DNA of 52,231 nt from Pseudobutyrivibrio sp. OR37 (GTDB taxonomy: Bacteria > Bacillota > Clostridia > Lachnospirales > Lachnospiraceae): positions 1 through 52,231 of the forward strand of contig NZ_FOQF01000026.1 of NCBI RefSeq assembly GCF_900113655.1, given 5' to 3'. Shown here piece by piece: positions 33,534 through 43,743 of this stretch (position 1 is the stretch's first letter; every line of letters starts with the position of its first letter). Made by a program: the position numbers and the translations under genes. A model generated the notes under the pieces. The model searched no databases. It had not been told where the DNA came from and saw only the letters and a list, made by a program, of their open reading frames with translations.

Positions 33534-35729
33534 GTGAGTATAGTTTTTGATGATTCAAGAAAGATTTTTAGATTGTTAACAAAGGGAAGCGAGTATCAGA
33601 TTAAGATAGATGATATTGGACTACTTATTCATAACTATTATGGTAGACCAGCCTGCGACACAGATATGACCTATCAGATTATTTCTATTGATAGAGGCTT
33701 CTCTGGCAACCTGTTTGAAAATAGAGTAGATAGAGGTCGTTCTATTGATGTGCTGCCACAGGAATATTCTGGCTGCGGTGTAGGTGATTATAGAATCAGC
33801 TCTATCGGTATTGTTGCTAAAAACGGAAGCCGAAGCTGCGATTTGAGATACAAGAGCCATCGTATATACGATGGAAAGGAAGAAATTCCAGGTCTTCCAT
33901 CAGTTCGTAAATACGATGATGATGTTACCTCTCTTGTTATCACTATGGAAGATAAGGTAGTAGGACTTGAGGTTGAATTACATTATTCTGTATTCGAGGA
34001 TAAGGATGTAATCACAAGACACACCAGATTTATAAATGTCAGCGATAAAAAGATTCATTTGGAAAAGGCTGCATCAGCCATGCTTGATGTGCAGTACGGA
34101 AGCTGGGACGAAATTCATTTCGCAGGAAGACACTGTATGGAAAGAGTGATGTCCCGCAACAAGCTTACACAGGATATAAAGGTGATTAGCTCCAAGCGTG
34201 GTATGACCAGCCATCACCAGAATCCATTTGTTATTTTATGCGATCACGGTGCAACAGAGGCTTATGGTGAGTGCTACGGAATGATGCTTATGTATTCTGG
34301 TAATCACAAAATCGAGATTGAGCAGGACCAGGCAGGCAGCACAAGAATTGTTGCAGGAATCAATGAGGAAAACTTCTCATGGTGCCTTGAAGCGTCAGAA
34401 TCATTTGACACACCAGAGGCGATTATGGCGTATACCAAGGACGGTTTAGAAGCCCTTAGTCATATCTATCACAATATTATTCGCCAGAATGTATGTGACA
34501 GAAGATATATGGATATTAAAAGACCTATCCTTATTAACAACTGGGAGGCAACATATTTTGATTTTACCTCAGAAAAGATTATTGATATTGCAAAAGATGC
34601 ATCTGAGCTTGGAATCGAAATGATGGTTTTGGATGATGGATGGTTTGGAAAGCGTGATGACGATAATTCAGGCCTTGGAGACTGGTTTGTTAATGAGAAA
34701 AAGCTTGAGGGTGGCTTGAAGAAGCTGTCCGAGGAAATTGAAAAGCTTGGTATGAAGTTTGGATTGTGGTTTGAGCCAGAGATGGTAAACGAGGATTCTA
34801 ATCTTTATAGAGAGCATCCAGAATGGGCTTTGGTAGATCCTGAAAGACATCCAACAATGGCAAGAAATCAGCTTGTACTTGATATGAGTAATAAGAAGGT
34901 AGAGGATTACCTTTTTAATTGCATCAGCAATATTTTGGATGAAAATAATATTTCATATATAAAGTGGGACTTTAATAGAAGCTTAAGTAATGTATATTCA
35001 AACAATCTTCCTAATAAAAAGCAGGGCGAGGTATCACATAGATTCATTTTAGGCACCTATTCCCTTCTTGAAAGATTGCTTGAGGCTTACCCAAACCTTA
35101 TGATCGAAGGCTGCTCAGGTGGCGGCGGACGTTTTGATGCAGGTATGCTTTATTACTGCCCTCAGATTTGGTGTTCAGATGATACAGATGCTATCGAGCG
35201 TCTTGAAATCCAGGAGGGGACATCCTTTGGATATCCAGTAAGTGCAGTAGGAAGCCACGTATCAGCTTCACCAAATCATCAGACAGGAAGAAGCACACCT
35301 CTTTCTACACGCGGTGTGGTTGCTATGTCTGGTACCTTCGGATATGAATTGGATATTACCAAAATGTCCGAAGCAGAAAAGAATGAAGTTAGAGAACAGA
35401 TTAAGACCTACAATAAATATTATTGGTTAATACAAAAGGGAGATTACTATCGTCTTGTAAATGAAGAACAGGCAGAAATTTATAAGGCATGGGAATTTGT
35501 TTCAACAGATAAATCAGAGGCACTGGTTAATATAGTAGTGAAAAAGGTGCAGGCCAACGCCAAAATTAAGGTTATTAAGCTAAGAGGCTTGGAAGAAAAT
35601 GCCATGTATATTTTGGAAGGAACAGACACTATTTTATCTGGTGCAGCCCTTATGTATGGAGGATTTGCTATCAATATTTCAAATGGTGATTATCCAAGCG
35701 TACAGCTGCATTTTACTAAGGCAGAATAA
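33534..35729 (+). CDS. Alpha-galactosidase, GH36
   Basis: 731 residues, the size of clan GH-D family 36 tetrameric enzymes. N-terminal beta-supersandwich (1-about 325), catalytic barrel with MMVLDDGWFGKRDDD, the nucleophile Asp479 in YIKWDFNRS and the acid/base Asp549 in CSDDTDAIER, and GCSGGGGRFDAGMLYYCPQ between them; a C-terminal beta-sandwich closes it. It cuts terminal alpha-1,6-galactose from melibiose, raffinose or galactomannan fragments. No signal peptide: intracellular, so substrates must be imported. GTG start at 33534 with TTAGGAGGAA. No transporter or regulator neighbours. Confidence 0.96.
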   Translation: MSIVFDDSRKIFRLLTKGSEYQIKIDDIGLLIHNYYGRPACDTDMTYQIISIDRGFSGNLFENRVDRGRSIDVLPQEYSGCGVGDYRISSIGIVAKNGSRSCDLRYKSHRIYDGKEEIPGLPSVRKYDDDVTSLVITMEDKVVGLEVELHYSVFEDKDVITRHTRFINVSDKKIHLEKAASAMLDVQYGSWDEIHFAGRHCMERVMSRNKLTQDIKVISSKRGMTSHHQNPFVILCDHGATEAYGECYGMMLMYSGNHKIEIEQDQAGSTRIVAGINEENFSWCLEASESFDTPEAIMAYTKDGLEALSHIYHNIIRQNVCDRRYMDIKRPILINNWEATYFDFTSEKIIDIAKDASELGIEMMVLDDGWFGKRDDDNSGLGDWFVNEKKLEGGLKKLSEEIEKLGMKFGLWFEPEMVNEDSNLYREHPEWALVDPERHPTMARNQLVLDMSNKKVEDYLFNCISNILDENNISYIKWDFNRSLSNVYSNNLPNKKQGEVSHRFILGTYSLLERLLEAYPNLMIEGCSGGGGRFDAGMLYYCPQIWCSDDTDAIERLEIQEGTSFGYPVSAVGSHVSASPNHQTGRSTPLSTRGVVAMSGTFGYELDITKMSEAEKNEVREQIKTYNKYYWLIQKGDYYRLVNEEQAEIYKAWEFVSTDKSEALVNIVVKKVQANAKIKVIKLRGLEENAMYILEGTDTILSGAALMYGGFAINISNGDYPSVQLHFTKAE

Positions 35730-35850
35730 CAGAAAAATACCCAAGCAAGGTGAGGAAAATTCGTCATATTTTTTTGAGTGTTCATATATTTTTCACAATT
35801 AAAATTAGATATAATAAACTTAGTTTCAATAAACTAAGGAGGAATGATTT

Positions 35851-37512
35851 ATGAGACACAAAAATGGATTCAGGAGAGTTATCACTCTTGTATTGGCAAT
35901 TGCAATGGTTCTATCAATGAGCCTTGTGCCACAGACAGCACATGCTGCAGAGTATAAGGCAGATGTGAAGTCTATTGCCAATGTCCCAAATGATTTGAGT
36001 GGAAAGACTATTATTCTCCACACAAATGACGTACACGGTGCGATAGAGGGCTATGCTCAGGCAGCAGCACTTAAGTACGAATTTAAGGCTAGAGGAGCAG
36101 AAGTTATTTTAGCTGATGTTGGAGATTTTAGCCAAGGCTCACCTTATGTAAGCACAACAAAGGGTACAGATGCTATCACAATGATGAACTTCGCTGGCTA
36201 TGATGTAGTTACTCTTGGAAACCATGAATTTGATTATGGTTATGAGCAGCTTAAGAACAATCTTTCAAGAGCTTGGTTCAAGACAATCTGCGCTGATGTT
36301 CTTGATAAGGATGGCAAGCCAGTTTGCGACCCAACATACGAGTACACTACAGCTTCAGGATTAAAGGTTGGCTTCTTCGGTATGGAAACACCAGAGACAC
36401 AGACAAAGGTTAATCCAGCACTTATTAAGGGAATCAAGTTCCTTTCTAAGGCAGAGCTTTATCCATGCGCTCAGGAGCAGGTTAACAAGCTTAAGGCTGA
36501 TGGATGTGATGTGATCGTTTGCTTGGCACACTTAGGCGTTGATGACGAGTCTGCTCCAGATGGACATAGAAGTGTAGATTTATATGCAAAGACAACAGGC
36601 ATCGACATTATTCTTGATGGTCACTCACACACTGTAATGACAGAAGGTCTTAATGGAGAGCCAGTACAGTCTACAGGTACAAAGTTTGAAAACATTGGAA
36701 TGGTTGTTATTGATAACAAGACAAAGAAAATCGAATCAAACTATCTTGTAAAGGTAGATGATGGTATTGTTAAGGCTCCAGTTATTGAAGCTTTATCAAA
36801 GTCTATTCTTGATAGAGTAGATGCAGAATATGGTGTTGAATTTGCTAAGTCAGAAGTTGATTTGAATGGTAAGAAGGCACCAGGTGTTAGAACACAGGAG
36901 ACAAACCTTGGAGATTTAATTACAGATGCTTTAAAGTGGTCTGTACTTAAAGAGGGTGGACTTAAGGTTAAGGATGATCACGTTGTAGCTATCACAAATG
37001 GTGGTGGTATCCGTGCTTCTATTGACGCAGGTAGCGTTACAAAGAAGGACCTTAACACAGTTCTTCCATTTGGAAACACAGTTTCAGTTGTTTATATTAC
37101 AGGTGCTGATTTATTAGAGGCTCTTGAGGCTAGTACATTCTCAGCTCCAACAGCAGTAGGTGGATTCCCACAGGTTTCTGGTATCAAGTTTACAGTTGAT
37201 ACTACAAAGCCTTTTGCACAGGGAGAAGCTTACCCAGCATCTACATACTACAAGCCAGCAGCAATCACACGTGTTACTATCGACAGCGTAAATGGTAAGC
37301 CATTCTCACTTACAGATAAGTACGCAGTTGTTACAAACAACTTCTGCGCAGCTGGTGGAGATACATACTTTGTATTCGGCAATGCTTCAGAGCAGTTTGA
37401 TACAGGTATCGTAATGGACGAGGCTGTTATGGATTACGTTAAGACAGAACTTGGCGGCAATATTACAGCTAAGGCTTATGGCACAGCTAAGGGCAACATT
37501 GTTATTAAATAA
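35851..37512 (+). CDS. Secreted 5'-nucleotidase / 2',3'-cyclic phosphodiesterase
   Basis: 553 residues. A signal peptide (MRHKNGFRR, hydrophobic 11-27, cleavage after TAHA near residue 32) exports it. The metallophosphatase domain shows HTNDVHG, DVGDFSQGSP, LGNHEFDYG, and DGHSHT; the C-terminal 5'-nucleotidase domain shows QETNLGDLITDALKW and AITNGGGIRASI. It releases nucleosides and phosphate from extracellular nucleotides. There is no LPXTG or clear cell-wall motif, so it is probably released or loosely held. Very likely -10 TATAAT at 35810-35815; RBS AAGGAGGAA. Monocistronic. Confidence 0.94.
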   Translation: MRHKNGFRRVITLVLAIAMVLSMSLVPQTAHAAEYKADVKSIANVPNDLSGKTIILHTNDVHGAIEGYAQAAALKYEFKARGAEVILADVGDFSQGSPYVSTTKGTDAITMMNFAGYDVVTLGNHEFDYGYEQLKNNLSRAWFKTICADVLDKDGKPVCDPTYEYTTASGLKVGFFGMETPETQTKVNPALIKGIKFLSKAELYPCAQEQVNKLKADGCDVIVCLAHLGVDDESAPDGHRSVDLYAKTTGIDIILDGHSHTVMTEGLNGEPVQSTGTKFENIGMVVIDNKTKKIESNYLVKVDDGIVKAPVIEALSKSILDRVDAEYGVEFAKSEVDLNGKKAPGVRTQETNLGDLITDALKWSVLKEGGLKVKDDHVVAITNGGGIRASIDAGSVTKKDLNTVLPFGNTVSVVYITGADLLEALEASTFSAPTAVGGFPQVSGIKFTVDTTKPFAQGEAYPASTYYKPAAITRVTIDSVNGKPFSLTDKYAVVTNNFCAAGGDTYFVFGNASEQFDTGIVMDEAVMDYVKTELGGNITAKAYGTAKGNIVIK

Positions 37513-37516
37513 TTGT

Positions 37517-37915
37517 CTAACTAAATAAACCAAAGAAACGTTGTAGCAAGCTCTTTTTCCTTTTCTTAAAAGTGAATTTGAGCTTGCTATATTTTTCTAG
37601 AGGATCAGCCTTCTGATCAATTTTTTCCAGGAAGATTCTAATCCAAACTACATCCTCATCCTTGCCTTGAAAATCATCAAAGCTAACCTTTGCGCCATCA
37701 AGGCTTAGAAATCTGGCTTTCATTTTTTCTAGACGTTCTATTGTTGGCATCCATTCAGGAAGTACATCCTTTACTTCATAAATCGCATGCTTCATTTTCT
37801 TGACGTATTCATCTACACCGTTTTCTTCTACATGTAAATGCTCTGCCAAAAATTCATCGAAATATTTATATTCATCATAGAAATTCTGATTAGTAATTCT
37901 GTTATTTGACATCAT
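37517..37915 (-). CDS. Protein of unknown function (partner of GGDEF gene)
   Basis: 132 residues, not recognised. Mostly helical and charged: an acidic first half (YDEYKYFDEFLAEHLHVEENGVDEYVKKM), a segment PEWMPTIERLEKMKARFLSL, and a strongly basic amphipathic tail (FTFKKRKKSLLQRFFGLFS) that could touch membrane or nucleic acid. It begins 27 bases after the GGDEF gene's stop on the same strand and so is probably cotranscribed with it. Its stop is only four bases from the end of the convergent nucleotidase gene. Confidence 0.7.
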   Translation of the reverse strand: MMSNNRITNQNFYDEYKYFDEFLAEHLHVEENGVDEYVKKMKHAIYEVKDVLPEWMPTIERLEKMKARFLSLDGAKVSFDDFQGKDEDVVWIRIFLEKIDQKADPLEKYSKLKFTFKKRKKSLLQRFFGLFS

Positions 37916-37942
37916 ATAATATCACCATCCTTGTCATTACTG

Positions 37943-39388
37943 TTAGCGGCGTTTTTCAGGGTGTGCTTCATAGAAAGCATTTTTATCTTCGTACATATTT
38001 TCATCAGCGTAGCGCATAGCCAAGCGAAGATTTCCAGCTGAATTATCATGGTAGTGACCAATAGCAAAGTTTAGCCAGTCAGGGTCACATGCTTTCTTTC
38101 GTACTGCTGCAAGCTTTTGAAGAAAGGCCTCCTCTGAATCCTCTAAAGAGATAACTACAAATTCATCGCCGCCAGCTCTAAAGATTTTGTCATCAGGAAA
38201 AATCTCCTTTAATACCTTGGCAGCATCCTTTAACAGATCATCGCCTGAGTTATGACCGCCTTTGTCGTTGATTGATTTAAGACCATTTAAATCGAAGAAA
38301 GCAACGGAAAATGGTTTAGGCTCAAGCTTTAGCTTTAGGGACAATTCATCTACGTTTACGTTCATGCAGTTACGGTTGAAGACACCTGTTAATATGTCTA
38401 CATTGCTTAGATATTCAAGCTTTTCCATGAAGGTATGATTGGCCACCTCGGCGCTCAGGAAGAAGGATAGTAGCTCTACAATCTCTTTTATTCGAGCCAA
38501 GTTGGTATCATCAAAATCCGTTAAATATAAATAGCCTATTATTTCACCATGATGGATAAAAGGTGACAAGCATAGATTCTTAACATGTGCTTCCCTCATG
38601 GTTTGTACCCAGTCAGGTGCAATAGTCCCGTAATAATCCATGTCATTTTCATCCTTAATGATGATAATGTTGGTGGATTCCACAAGCTTTTCCCAACTAG
38701 CTATTATTTCGTAAGGGAAATTTTGAAAATAATCTTTTATTGAATGAATATTATTTTTAACTGACTCACCAATAACCTCGAAGGACTTTCTTTCAGAATC
38801 CACAGTCAAGATGCATGCATTAAGTGAATCAGTGTATGCTCTTAAATCATTTATAACCACATTCATGCTGGAGTAAAATTCATTTTCATTTCTAAGCTCC
38901 AGGCAGGCCTTTATAACATAGCTGGAAATATCAGGAGAAACGGCACTGAATTTTCCAGTATCCATGTTTTTGTTAAGCTGATATGTAAAATAGCAATAGG
39001 AAATATTTTCCTCGTGGTCACAATCGCAAGGAATTAAAAAATCTTCAGTCCAATAGCCGTACATTTTAGTAGTATCTACATAGGTGTGAATATACTCCTT
39101 ATTCCAGGCGGCCCTGAAACAAATCTCTTCAAATTTCGGCTCTTTTGCTATAGAAAGTGTGTAAAGCTGTCCCTCTATGTAAGAATCTAAATCTTTTAAT
39201 TCTGCAGGTTTTTGACCATAAGTTTCAATAAAAAGTCCGTAGAAGCTCTTTTTGAACGCATCATTTACAGCGAAGAATCGTACATCGCCACAGGTACCGT
39301 CAGGATTTTTCTCCACAGAAAGTGCTGTACAAGGAGCAGGAGCCAGATTTACAAATTCTTTTAAAAGTTCATAAATAGGTCTTTTCAT
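37943..39388 (-). CDS. GGDEF-domain diguanylate cyclase with N-terminal sensory domains
   Basis: 481 residues. The N-terminus (about 1-140) looks PAS-like (FFAVNDAFKKSFYGLF), 165-310 is GAF-like (ACILTVDSERKSFEVI and FIHHGEIIGYLYLTDFDD), and 320-481 is a GGDEF domain (DILTGVFNRNCMN, FFDLNGLKSIND, RAGGDEF). The active-site motif is intact, so it should make cyclic di-GMP. The RxxD inhibitory site normally five residues before the motif is replaced (FPDD), so product feedback there is unlikely. No membrane helices: a cytoplasmic sensor cyclase. It pairs functionally with the EAL-like protein at 699 only by family. Confidence 0.92.
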   Translation of the reverse strand: MKRPIYELLKEFVNLAPAPCTALSVEKNPDGTCGDVRFFAVNDAFKKSFYGLFIETYGQKPAELKDLDSYIEGQLYTLSIAKEPKFEEICFRAAWNKEYIHTYVDTTKMYGYWTEDFLIPCDCDHEENISYCYFTYQLNKNMDTGKFSAVSPDISSYVIKACLELRNENEFYSSMNVVINDLRAYTDSLNACILTVDSERKSFEVIGESVKNNIHSIKDYFQNFPYEIIASWEKLVESTNIIIIKDENDMDYYGTIAPDWVQTMREAHVKNLCLSPFIHHGEIIGYLYLTDFDDTNLARIKEIVELLSFFLSAEVANHTFMEKLEYLSNVDILTGVFNRNCMNVNVDELSLKLKLEPKPFSVAFFDLNGLKSINDKGGHNSGDDLLKDAAKVLKEIFPDDKIFRAGGDEFVVISLEDSEEAFLQKLAAVRKKACDPDWLNFAIGHYHDNSAGNLRLAMRYADENMYEDKNAFYEAHPEKRR

Positions 39389-39531
39389 GCTATCCTCACT
39401 TAATTACATAGTAACTTTAATATATTGTAGTTAATAAATGTGCGTACTTTGTGAATAATTTTTAAAAATAAATATGATAGGGAAAAGATAGATTTTGTAA
39501 TTTCTTTGTTTATTTTTCCCTAAAGCATAAG

Positions 39532-39557
39532 TATAATAAGCCTATAGTTTTTATAGG
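39532..39557 (+). promoter_or_regulatory. -10 element and dyad before the HD hydrolase
   Basis: TATAAT (39532-39537) followed by a perfect dyad CCTATA-GTTTT-TATAGG (39541-39557) at the expected transcript start. No good -35 is visible. The dyad may be an operator. This is the intergenic region shared with the divergent GGDEF gene. Confidence 0.5.
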
Positions 39558-39591
39558 TAAGAGACTCAATATCTAAAATAGGAGAAAAGTA

Positions 39592-40182
39592 ATGACTGAT
39601 AGACTAAAGAGACAACTGGATTTTGCTCTTGAAATAGATAAAGAGAAAAATATATTTAGACAGACACATCTTTCAGGCCATGGAAGAAATGAAAATGATG
39701 CAGAGCATGCCTGGCATATGGCTATAATGGCATATCTTCTAAGAGAATATTCCAATGAGCCTGTAGATATAGGTAAGGTTATGCTGATGTGCCTGATTCA
39801 CGACATTGTGGAAATAGAGGCTGGGGATACCTACGCTTATGATGAAGAAGGAAAGAAGACTCAGGCTTTAAGAGAAAAGGCTGCTAAAGAGCATCTTTTT
39901 GGAATGCTACCTAGTGATCAGGCCAGCGAGCTTATGGCTCTTTTTGAAGAGTTTGAAGCTTATGAGACTGCTGAATCAAAGTTTGCTCATTCTATGGATA
40001 ATCTTCAGCCGCTAATGCTTAATAACAGTAACGGTGGAGAGGATTGGAGACAGCACGGTGTAAGTGCTACACAGGTTCACGGTAGACAAGATAAAACAGC
40101 CCTTGGCTCTAAGGAGCTTTTTAAGGTTGTTGATTCTATAATAGAAGCCAATGTAAAGGCTGGGAATATTAAAGACGAATAA
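39592..40182 (+). CDS. HD-domain hydrolase (YfbR/HDDC2-like)
   Basis: 196 residues. HD-superfamily metal ligands are visible: the first His in NDAEHAWHMA (about residues 44-47), the HD pair in LIHDIVEIEAGD (68-69) and a later Asp in HSMDNLQPL. This pattern fits COG1896 nucleotidases (5'-deoxynucleotidase, YfbR and HDDC2). Substrate not proven. RBS AGGAGAAAAG. mnmA starts 14 bases after its stop, so it likely heads the mnmA transcript. Confidence 0.87.
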   Translation: MTDRLKRQLDFALEIDKEKNIFRQTHLSGHGRNENDAEHAWHMAIMAYLLREYSNEPVDIGKVMLMCLIHDIVEIEAGDTYAYDEEGKKTQALREKAAKEHLFGMLPSDQASELMALFEEFEAYETAESKFAHSMDNLQPLMLNNSNGGEDWRQHGVSATQVHGRQDKTALGSKELFKVVDSIIEANVKAGNIKDE

Positions 40183-40196
40183 GAGGTTTATTATAT

Positions 40197-41264
40197 ATGA
40201 AAGCATTAATAGCTATGAGCGGTGGCGTAGATAGTAGTGTCGCTGCATTATTAATGAAGGAAAAGGGATATGAGTGCGTAGGCTGCACTATGAAGCTTTA
40301 TGCCAACGAAGATATCGGGGTGTGCAATGGTCACACATGCTGTTCCTTAGACGACGTAGAGGATGCCAAGGCTGTTGCAAGACGTCTTGAGATGCCGCAT
40401 CATACCTTTAATTTCCAGGAGAAATTTAGAGAGACAGTTATTGATAATTTTATAAGCTGCTACGAATGTGGTATGACACCTAATCCATGTATTGAGTGTA
40501 ATAAGCACATGAAGTTTGATGAGCTTTATCGCAGAGCACAGATTTTGGGCTGCGAAAAGATTGTCACTGGACATTACGTTAGAATTCGTAAATGCGATAA
40601 TGGATATCAACTATTAAAGGGACTTGATGGTAATAAGGACCAAAGCTACGTACTTTATAACATGACTCAGGAGGAGCTTGCACATACAGAGTTTCCACTG
40701 GGAGAGCTTTCAAAGGATGAGGTACGCCGTATAGCAGAAAGTCACGAATTTATCAATGCAAACAAGCCAGATAGTCAGGATATCTGCTTTGTTCCAGATG
40801 GAGATTATGTCTCAGCTCTTAAGAGATTCACAGGCAAGGAATATGAGCCAGGTGATTTTGTAGATATGGAAGGGAATGTTCTTGGAAAGCACAAGGGCAT
40901 AGTAGGCTATACTATAGGTCAGCGAAAGGGACTTGGAATATCTGCCGCATATCCTTTATATGTAGTAGCTTTAGACGTTCCTGGCAATAGGGTTATCCTT
41001 GGAAAGAATGAGGATTTATTCTCAAAGGATGTATTAGTTAAGAATATCAATTGGATTGATCCAAATGATGATAGAGAAGAGTTTGATTGCAGCGCAAAGG
41101 TGCGCTACAGAATGGCAGATCAGCCTTGCCATGTGGTTAGACTAGATAAAACTACAGCTAAGATAACATTTGTGGAACCACAGAGAGCCATAACACCAGG
41201 TCAGGCAGCAGTATTTTATGATGGGGACGTGGTGCTTGGCGGTGGCACAATCGTGGGCAAGTAG
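40197..41264 (+). CDS. mnmA: tRNA-specific 2-thiouridylase MnmA
   Basis: 355 residues. PP-loop SGGVDSS (8-14), central thiolation site with Cys101 (NPCIECNKH) and Cys197 (SQDICF), and TIGQRKGLGI, LYVVALD in the C-terminal barrel. It puts the 2-thio group on the wobble uridine of tRNA-Lys, -Glu and -Gln. Extra cysteines (VGCTM, GVCNGHTCCS, ISCYECGM, CIEC) are more than in the E. coli enzyme and could hold an Fe-S cluster. Weak RBS AAGAGGTTTAT. Confidence 0.95.
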   Translation: MKALIAMSGGVDSSVAALLMKEKGYECVGCTMKLYANEDIGVCNGHTCCSLDDVEDAKAVARRLEMPHHTFNFQEKFRETVIDNFISCYECGMTPNPCIECNKHMKFDELYRRAQILGCEKIVTGHYVRIRKCDNGYQLLKGLDGNKDQSYVLYNMTQEELAHTEFPLGELSKDEVRRIAESHEFINANKPDSQDICFVPDGDYVSALKRFTGKEYEPGDFVDMEGNVLGKHKGIVGYTIGQRKGLGISAAYPLYVVALDVPGNRVILGKNEDLFSKDVLVKNINWIDPNDDREEFDCSAKVRYRMADQPCHVVRLDKTTAKITFVEPQRAITPGQAAVFYDGDVVLGGGTIVGK

Positions 41265-41304
41265 TATTAGTAGGCAACAGGTTCTTGCATGAAAGGGAGA
41301 CAGG

Positions 41305-43737
41305 ATGACACGACAAGAGTTTAGACAGCTATTAGAAGAAAGAATTGTTTTTATTGACGGTGCTACAGGAACAGAGCTTCAAAAGCGGGGGCTTAAAGCA
41401 GGGGTTTGTCCTGAAAAATGGATTATCGATAATCCTTCTGCAATTCAGGATTTGCAGAGATTATATTACGAGGCAGGCTCAGACATAGTTCTTGCCCCTA
41501 CCTTTACAGCATCTAGAATAAAGCTGGCAGAATATGGTCTTGAGGATAATCTGATTCAGATGAATAGACAGCTCGTAAGACTTACTAGAGAAGTGGCAGG
41601 CGAAAAGGGACTTGTGGCAGCTGATATTTCCATGACAGGTAAGCAGCTGTTTCCTCTTGGGGATTTAATGTTTGAGGATTTGGTGGATTGCTACAAGGAG
41701 CAGGTGGCTGCAATACTTGAAGAGGGTGTCGATTTATTTGTTGTGGAGACAATGATGAGCCTTCAGGAATGTAGAGCAGCAGTACTTGCAATCAAAGAAT
41801 CCTGTGACCTTCCTATTATCGTGTCACTTACATTCAATCCTGATGGAAAGACACTGTATGGAACTGCACCTGATACAGCCATGATAGTTCTTGAATCTAT
41901 GGGTGTAGATTGCGTGGGCATGAACTGCAGCACTGGCCCAGATGCTATGCTTGATTTGGTAAAGCAGATGGCTGCTGTTGCAAACGTCCCTATTATGGTT
42001 AAGCCAAACGCAGGATTGCCAGAGCTTGAAAATGGCAAAACTGTCTATAAGATGGGACCAGATGAATTTACAGAAGCATGTCTTAAGCTTTATGAGGCAG
42101 GTGCTTCACTTTTTGGTGGCTGCTGTGGTTCAACACCAGAGCATATTAGGGCGCTTGTTGCGGCCCTTAAGGACAAGCCTCAGCACGTATATAAGAACGA
42201 ACCTCTTAGAGTAGTTACCTCTGAGAGAATGAATACATGGATTGATTTGGATGGGCCATTTATGGTTATCGGAGAAAGAATCAATCCAACTGGAAAGAAG
42301 AAGTTCCAGGAATCCTTAAAGAATGGTTCCCTTTCAATGGTAGTGGATTTTGCCAGAGAGCAGGAGGAAAAGGGAGCCAACATATTAGATGTAAACATGG
42401 GTATGAATGGTATCGACGAAAAGCAGATGATGCTCGATAGCATTTATGAGGTTACATCAGCTGTTGATTTACCTCTTTGTATCGATACCAGCCATGTGGA
42501 TGTTATGGAGGCAGCTCTTCGTATTTATCCTGGTAGAGCACTTATCAATTCCATCTCAGCAGAGGAAGCAAAGATGGGGGACATGCTTCGTCTTGCTAAA
42601 AAATACGGTGCTATGTTTATCACCCTTCCTTTATCAGGGGCAGGCCTACCTAAGGATATTGAGGAGAAAAAGCAGCATATAAATACAGTCTTAACTGCGG
42701 CAGAGCGTATTGGCCTTCGCAAGGAGGATGCTGTTGTTGATGTATTAGTACAGACAGTAGGCGCAGAGGGTACAGCAGGCTTACAGTGCTTTGAAACTAT
42801 TGAATATTGCAAGAATGAGCTAAAGCTTCCTACAGTGTGCGGTCTTTCAAACATTTCCTTTGGAATGCCTAACAGACCATTTGTTAATACAACATATCTT
42901 ACTATAGCAGTTAGCAAGGGACTTACAATGGCTATCGCAAATCCTAATCAGGAAATGCTTATGTATTGCGCAGCAGCTGCGGATACATTGATGAATAAGC
43001 CAGGTGCCTTGGAGAAATATGCATCACTACCTGTGGTAGAGGCAAGTGTGGGTGCAGCAGGAAAAGCTTCTACAGCTCCAGCTACTGGTGCTACAGGTGC
43101 AGCAGTGGATTTAAGCCCAGTGGCAGAATGTGTTGTTAAGGGCAAAAAGGAGCAGATAATACCTGAGATTCAAAAGCTTATTGATGAGGGCGTGGAGCCT
43201 CAGGCTATTATAGAAGAACACCTTATCAAGGGAATCAATGTGGTAGGAGATCTTTACGATAAAAAGAAATACTTCCTGCCTCAGCTAATTGCTGGTGCTA
43301 ATGCAATGGAACTTGGTATGAAGCATATCGAACCACTTCTTGCAAGCGAAGATTCTGATGCTAAGGCTACAATCGTTATCGCTACTGTTGAGGGCGATAT
43401 ACATGATATTGGAAAAAATCTGGTGGCGCTTATGCTTAAAAACTACGGCTATAATGTAATAGATTTAGGTAAGGATGTGCCAGCAGATGTTATAATTGAT
43501 AAAGCGGTAGAGGTGGATGCTGATATCATCGGCTTATCTGCGCTTATGACTACCACAATGATGCGAATGGATGATGTGGTAAAGCTTGCCAAGGAAAAGG
43601 GCTGCAGAGCTCAGATTATTATTGGCGGCGCCTGCATCAACGAATCCTTTAAGGACGAGATTAACGCTGACGGTTATTCTGCAGATGCAGCAGACTGCGT
43701 TAAGCTTGTGGCTAATCTAATGAAGAAGTTTGGTTAG
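41305..43737 (+). CDS. metH: Cobalamin-dependent methionine synthase, short form
   Basis: 810 residues. Homocysteine-binding barrel (1-290; zinc cysteines in GMNCSTGP and FGGCCGSTP), pterin-binding barrel (about 310-570; FMVIGERINPTGKKKF, GANILDVNMGMNG), a linker (ASVGAAGKASTAPATG), the cap (from about 620), and the B12 Rossmann domain with EGDIHDIGKNLV carrying the axial His. The C-terminal AdoMet reactivation domain of E. coli MetH (about 1227 residues) is absent, as usual in anaerobic Firmicutes where a separate activator or low oxygen serves. RBS AAAGGGAGACAGG. Confidence 0.96.
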   Translation: MTRQEFRQLLEERIVFIDGATGTELQKRGLKAGVCPEKWIIDNPSAIQDLQRLYYEAGSDIVLAPTFTASRIKLAEYGLEDNLIQMNRQLVRLTREVAGEKGLVAADISMTGKQLFPLGDLMFEDLVDCYKEQVAAILEEGVDLFVVETMMSLQECRAAVLAIKESCDLPIIVSLTFNPDGKTLYGTAPDTAMIVLESMGVDCVGMNCSTGPDAMLDLVKQMAAVANVPIMVKPNAGLPELENGKTVYKMGPDEFTEACLKLYEAGASLFGGCCGSTPEHIRALVAALKDKPQHVYKNEPLRVVTSERMNTWIDLDGPFMVIGERINPTGKKKFQESLKNGSLSMVVDFAREQEEKGANILDVNMGMNGIDEKQMMLDSIYEVTSAVDLPLCIDTSHVDVMEAALRIYPGRALINSISAEEAKMGDMLRLAKKYGAMFITLPLSGAGLPKDIEEKKQHINTVLTAAERIGLRKEDAVVDVLVQTVGAEGTAGLQCFETIEYCKNELKLPTVCGLSNISFGMPNRPFVNTTYLTIAVSKGLTMAIANPNQEMLMYCAAAADTLMNKPGALEKYASLPVVEASVGAAGKASTAPATGATGAAVDLSPVAECVVKGKKEQIIPEIQKLIDEGVEPQAIIEEHLIKGINVVGDLYDKKKYFLPQLIAGANAMELGMKHIEPLLASEDSDAKATIVIATVEGDIHDIGKNLVALMLKNYGYNVIDLGKDVPADVIIDKAVEVDADIIGLSALMTTTMMRMDDVVKLAKEKGCRAQIIIGGACINESFKDEINADGYSADAADCVKLVANLMKKFG

Positions 43738-43743
43738 GAGATT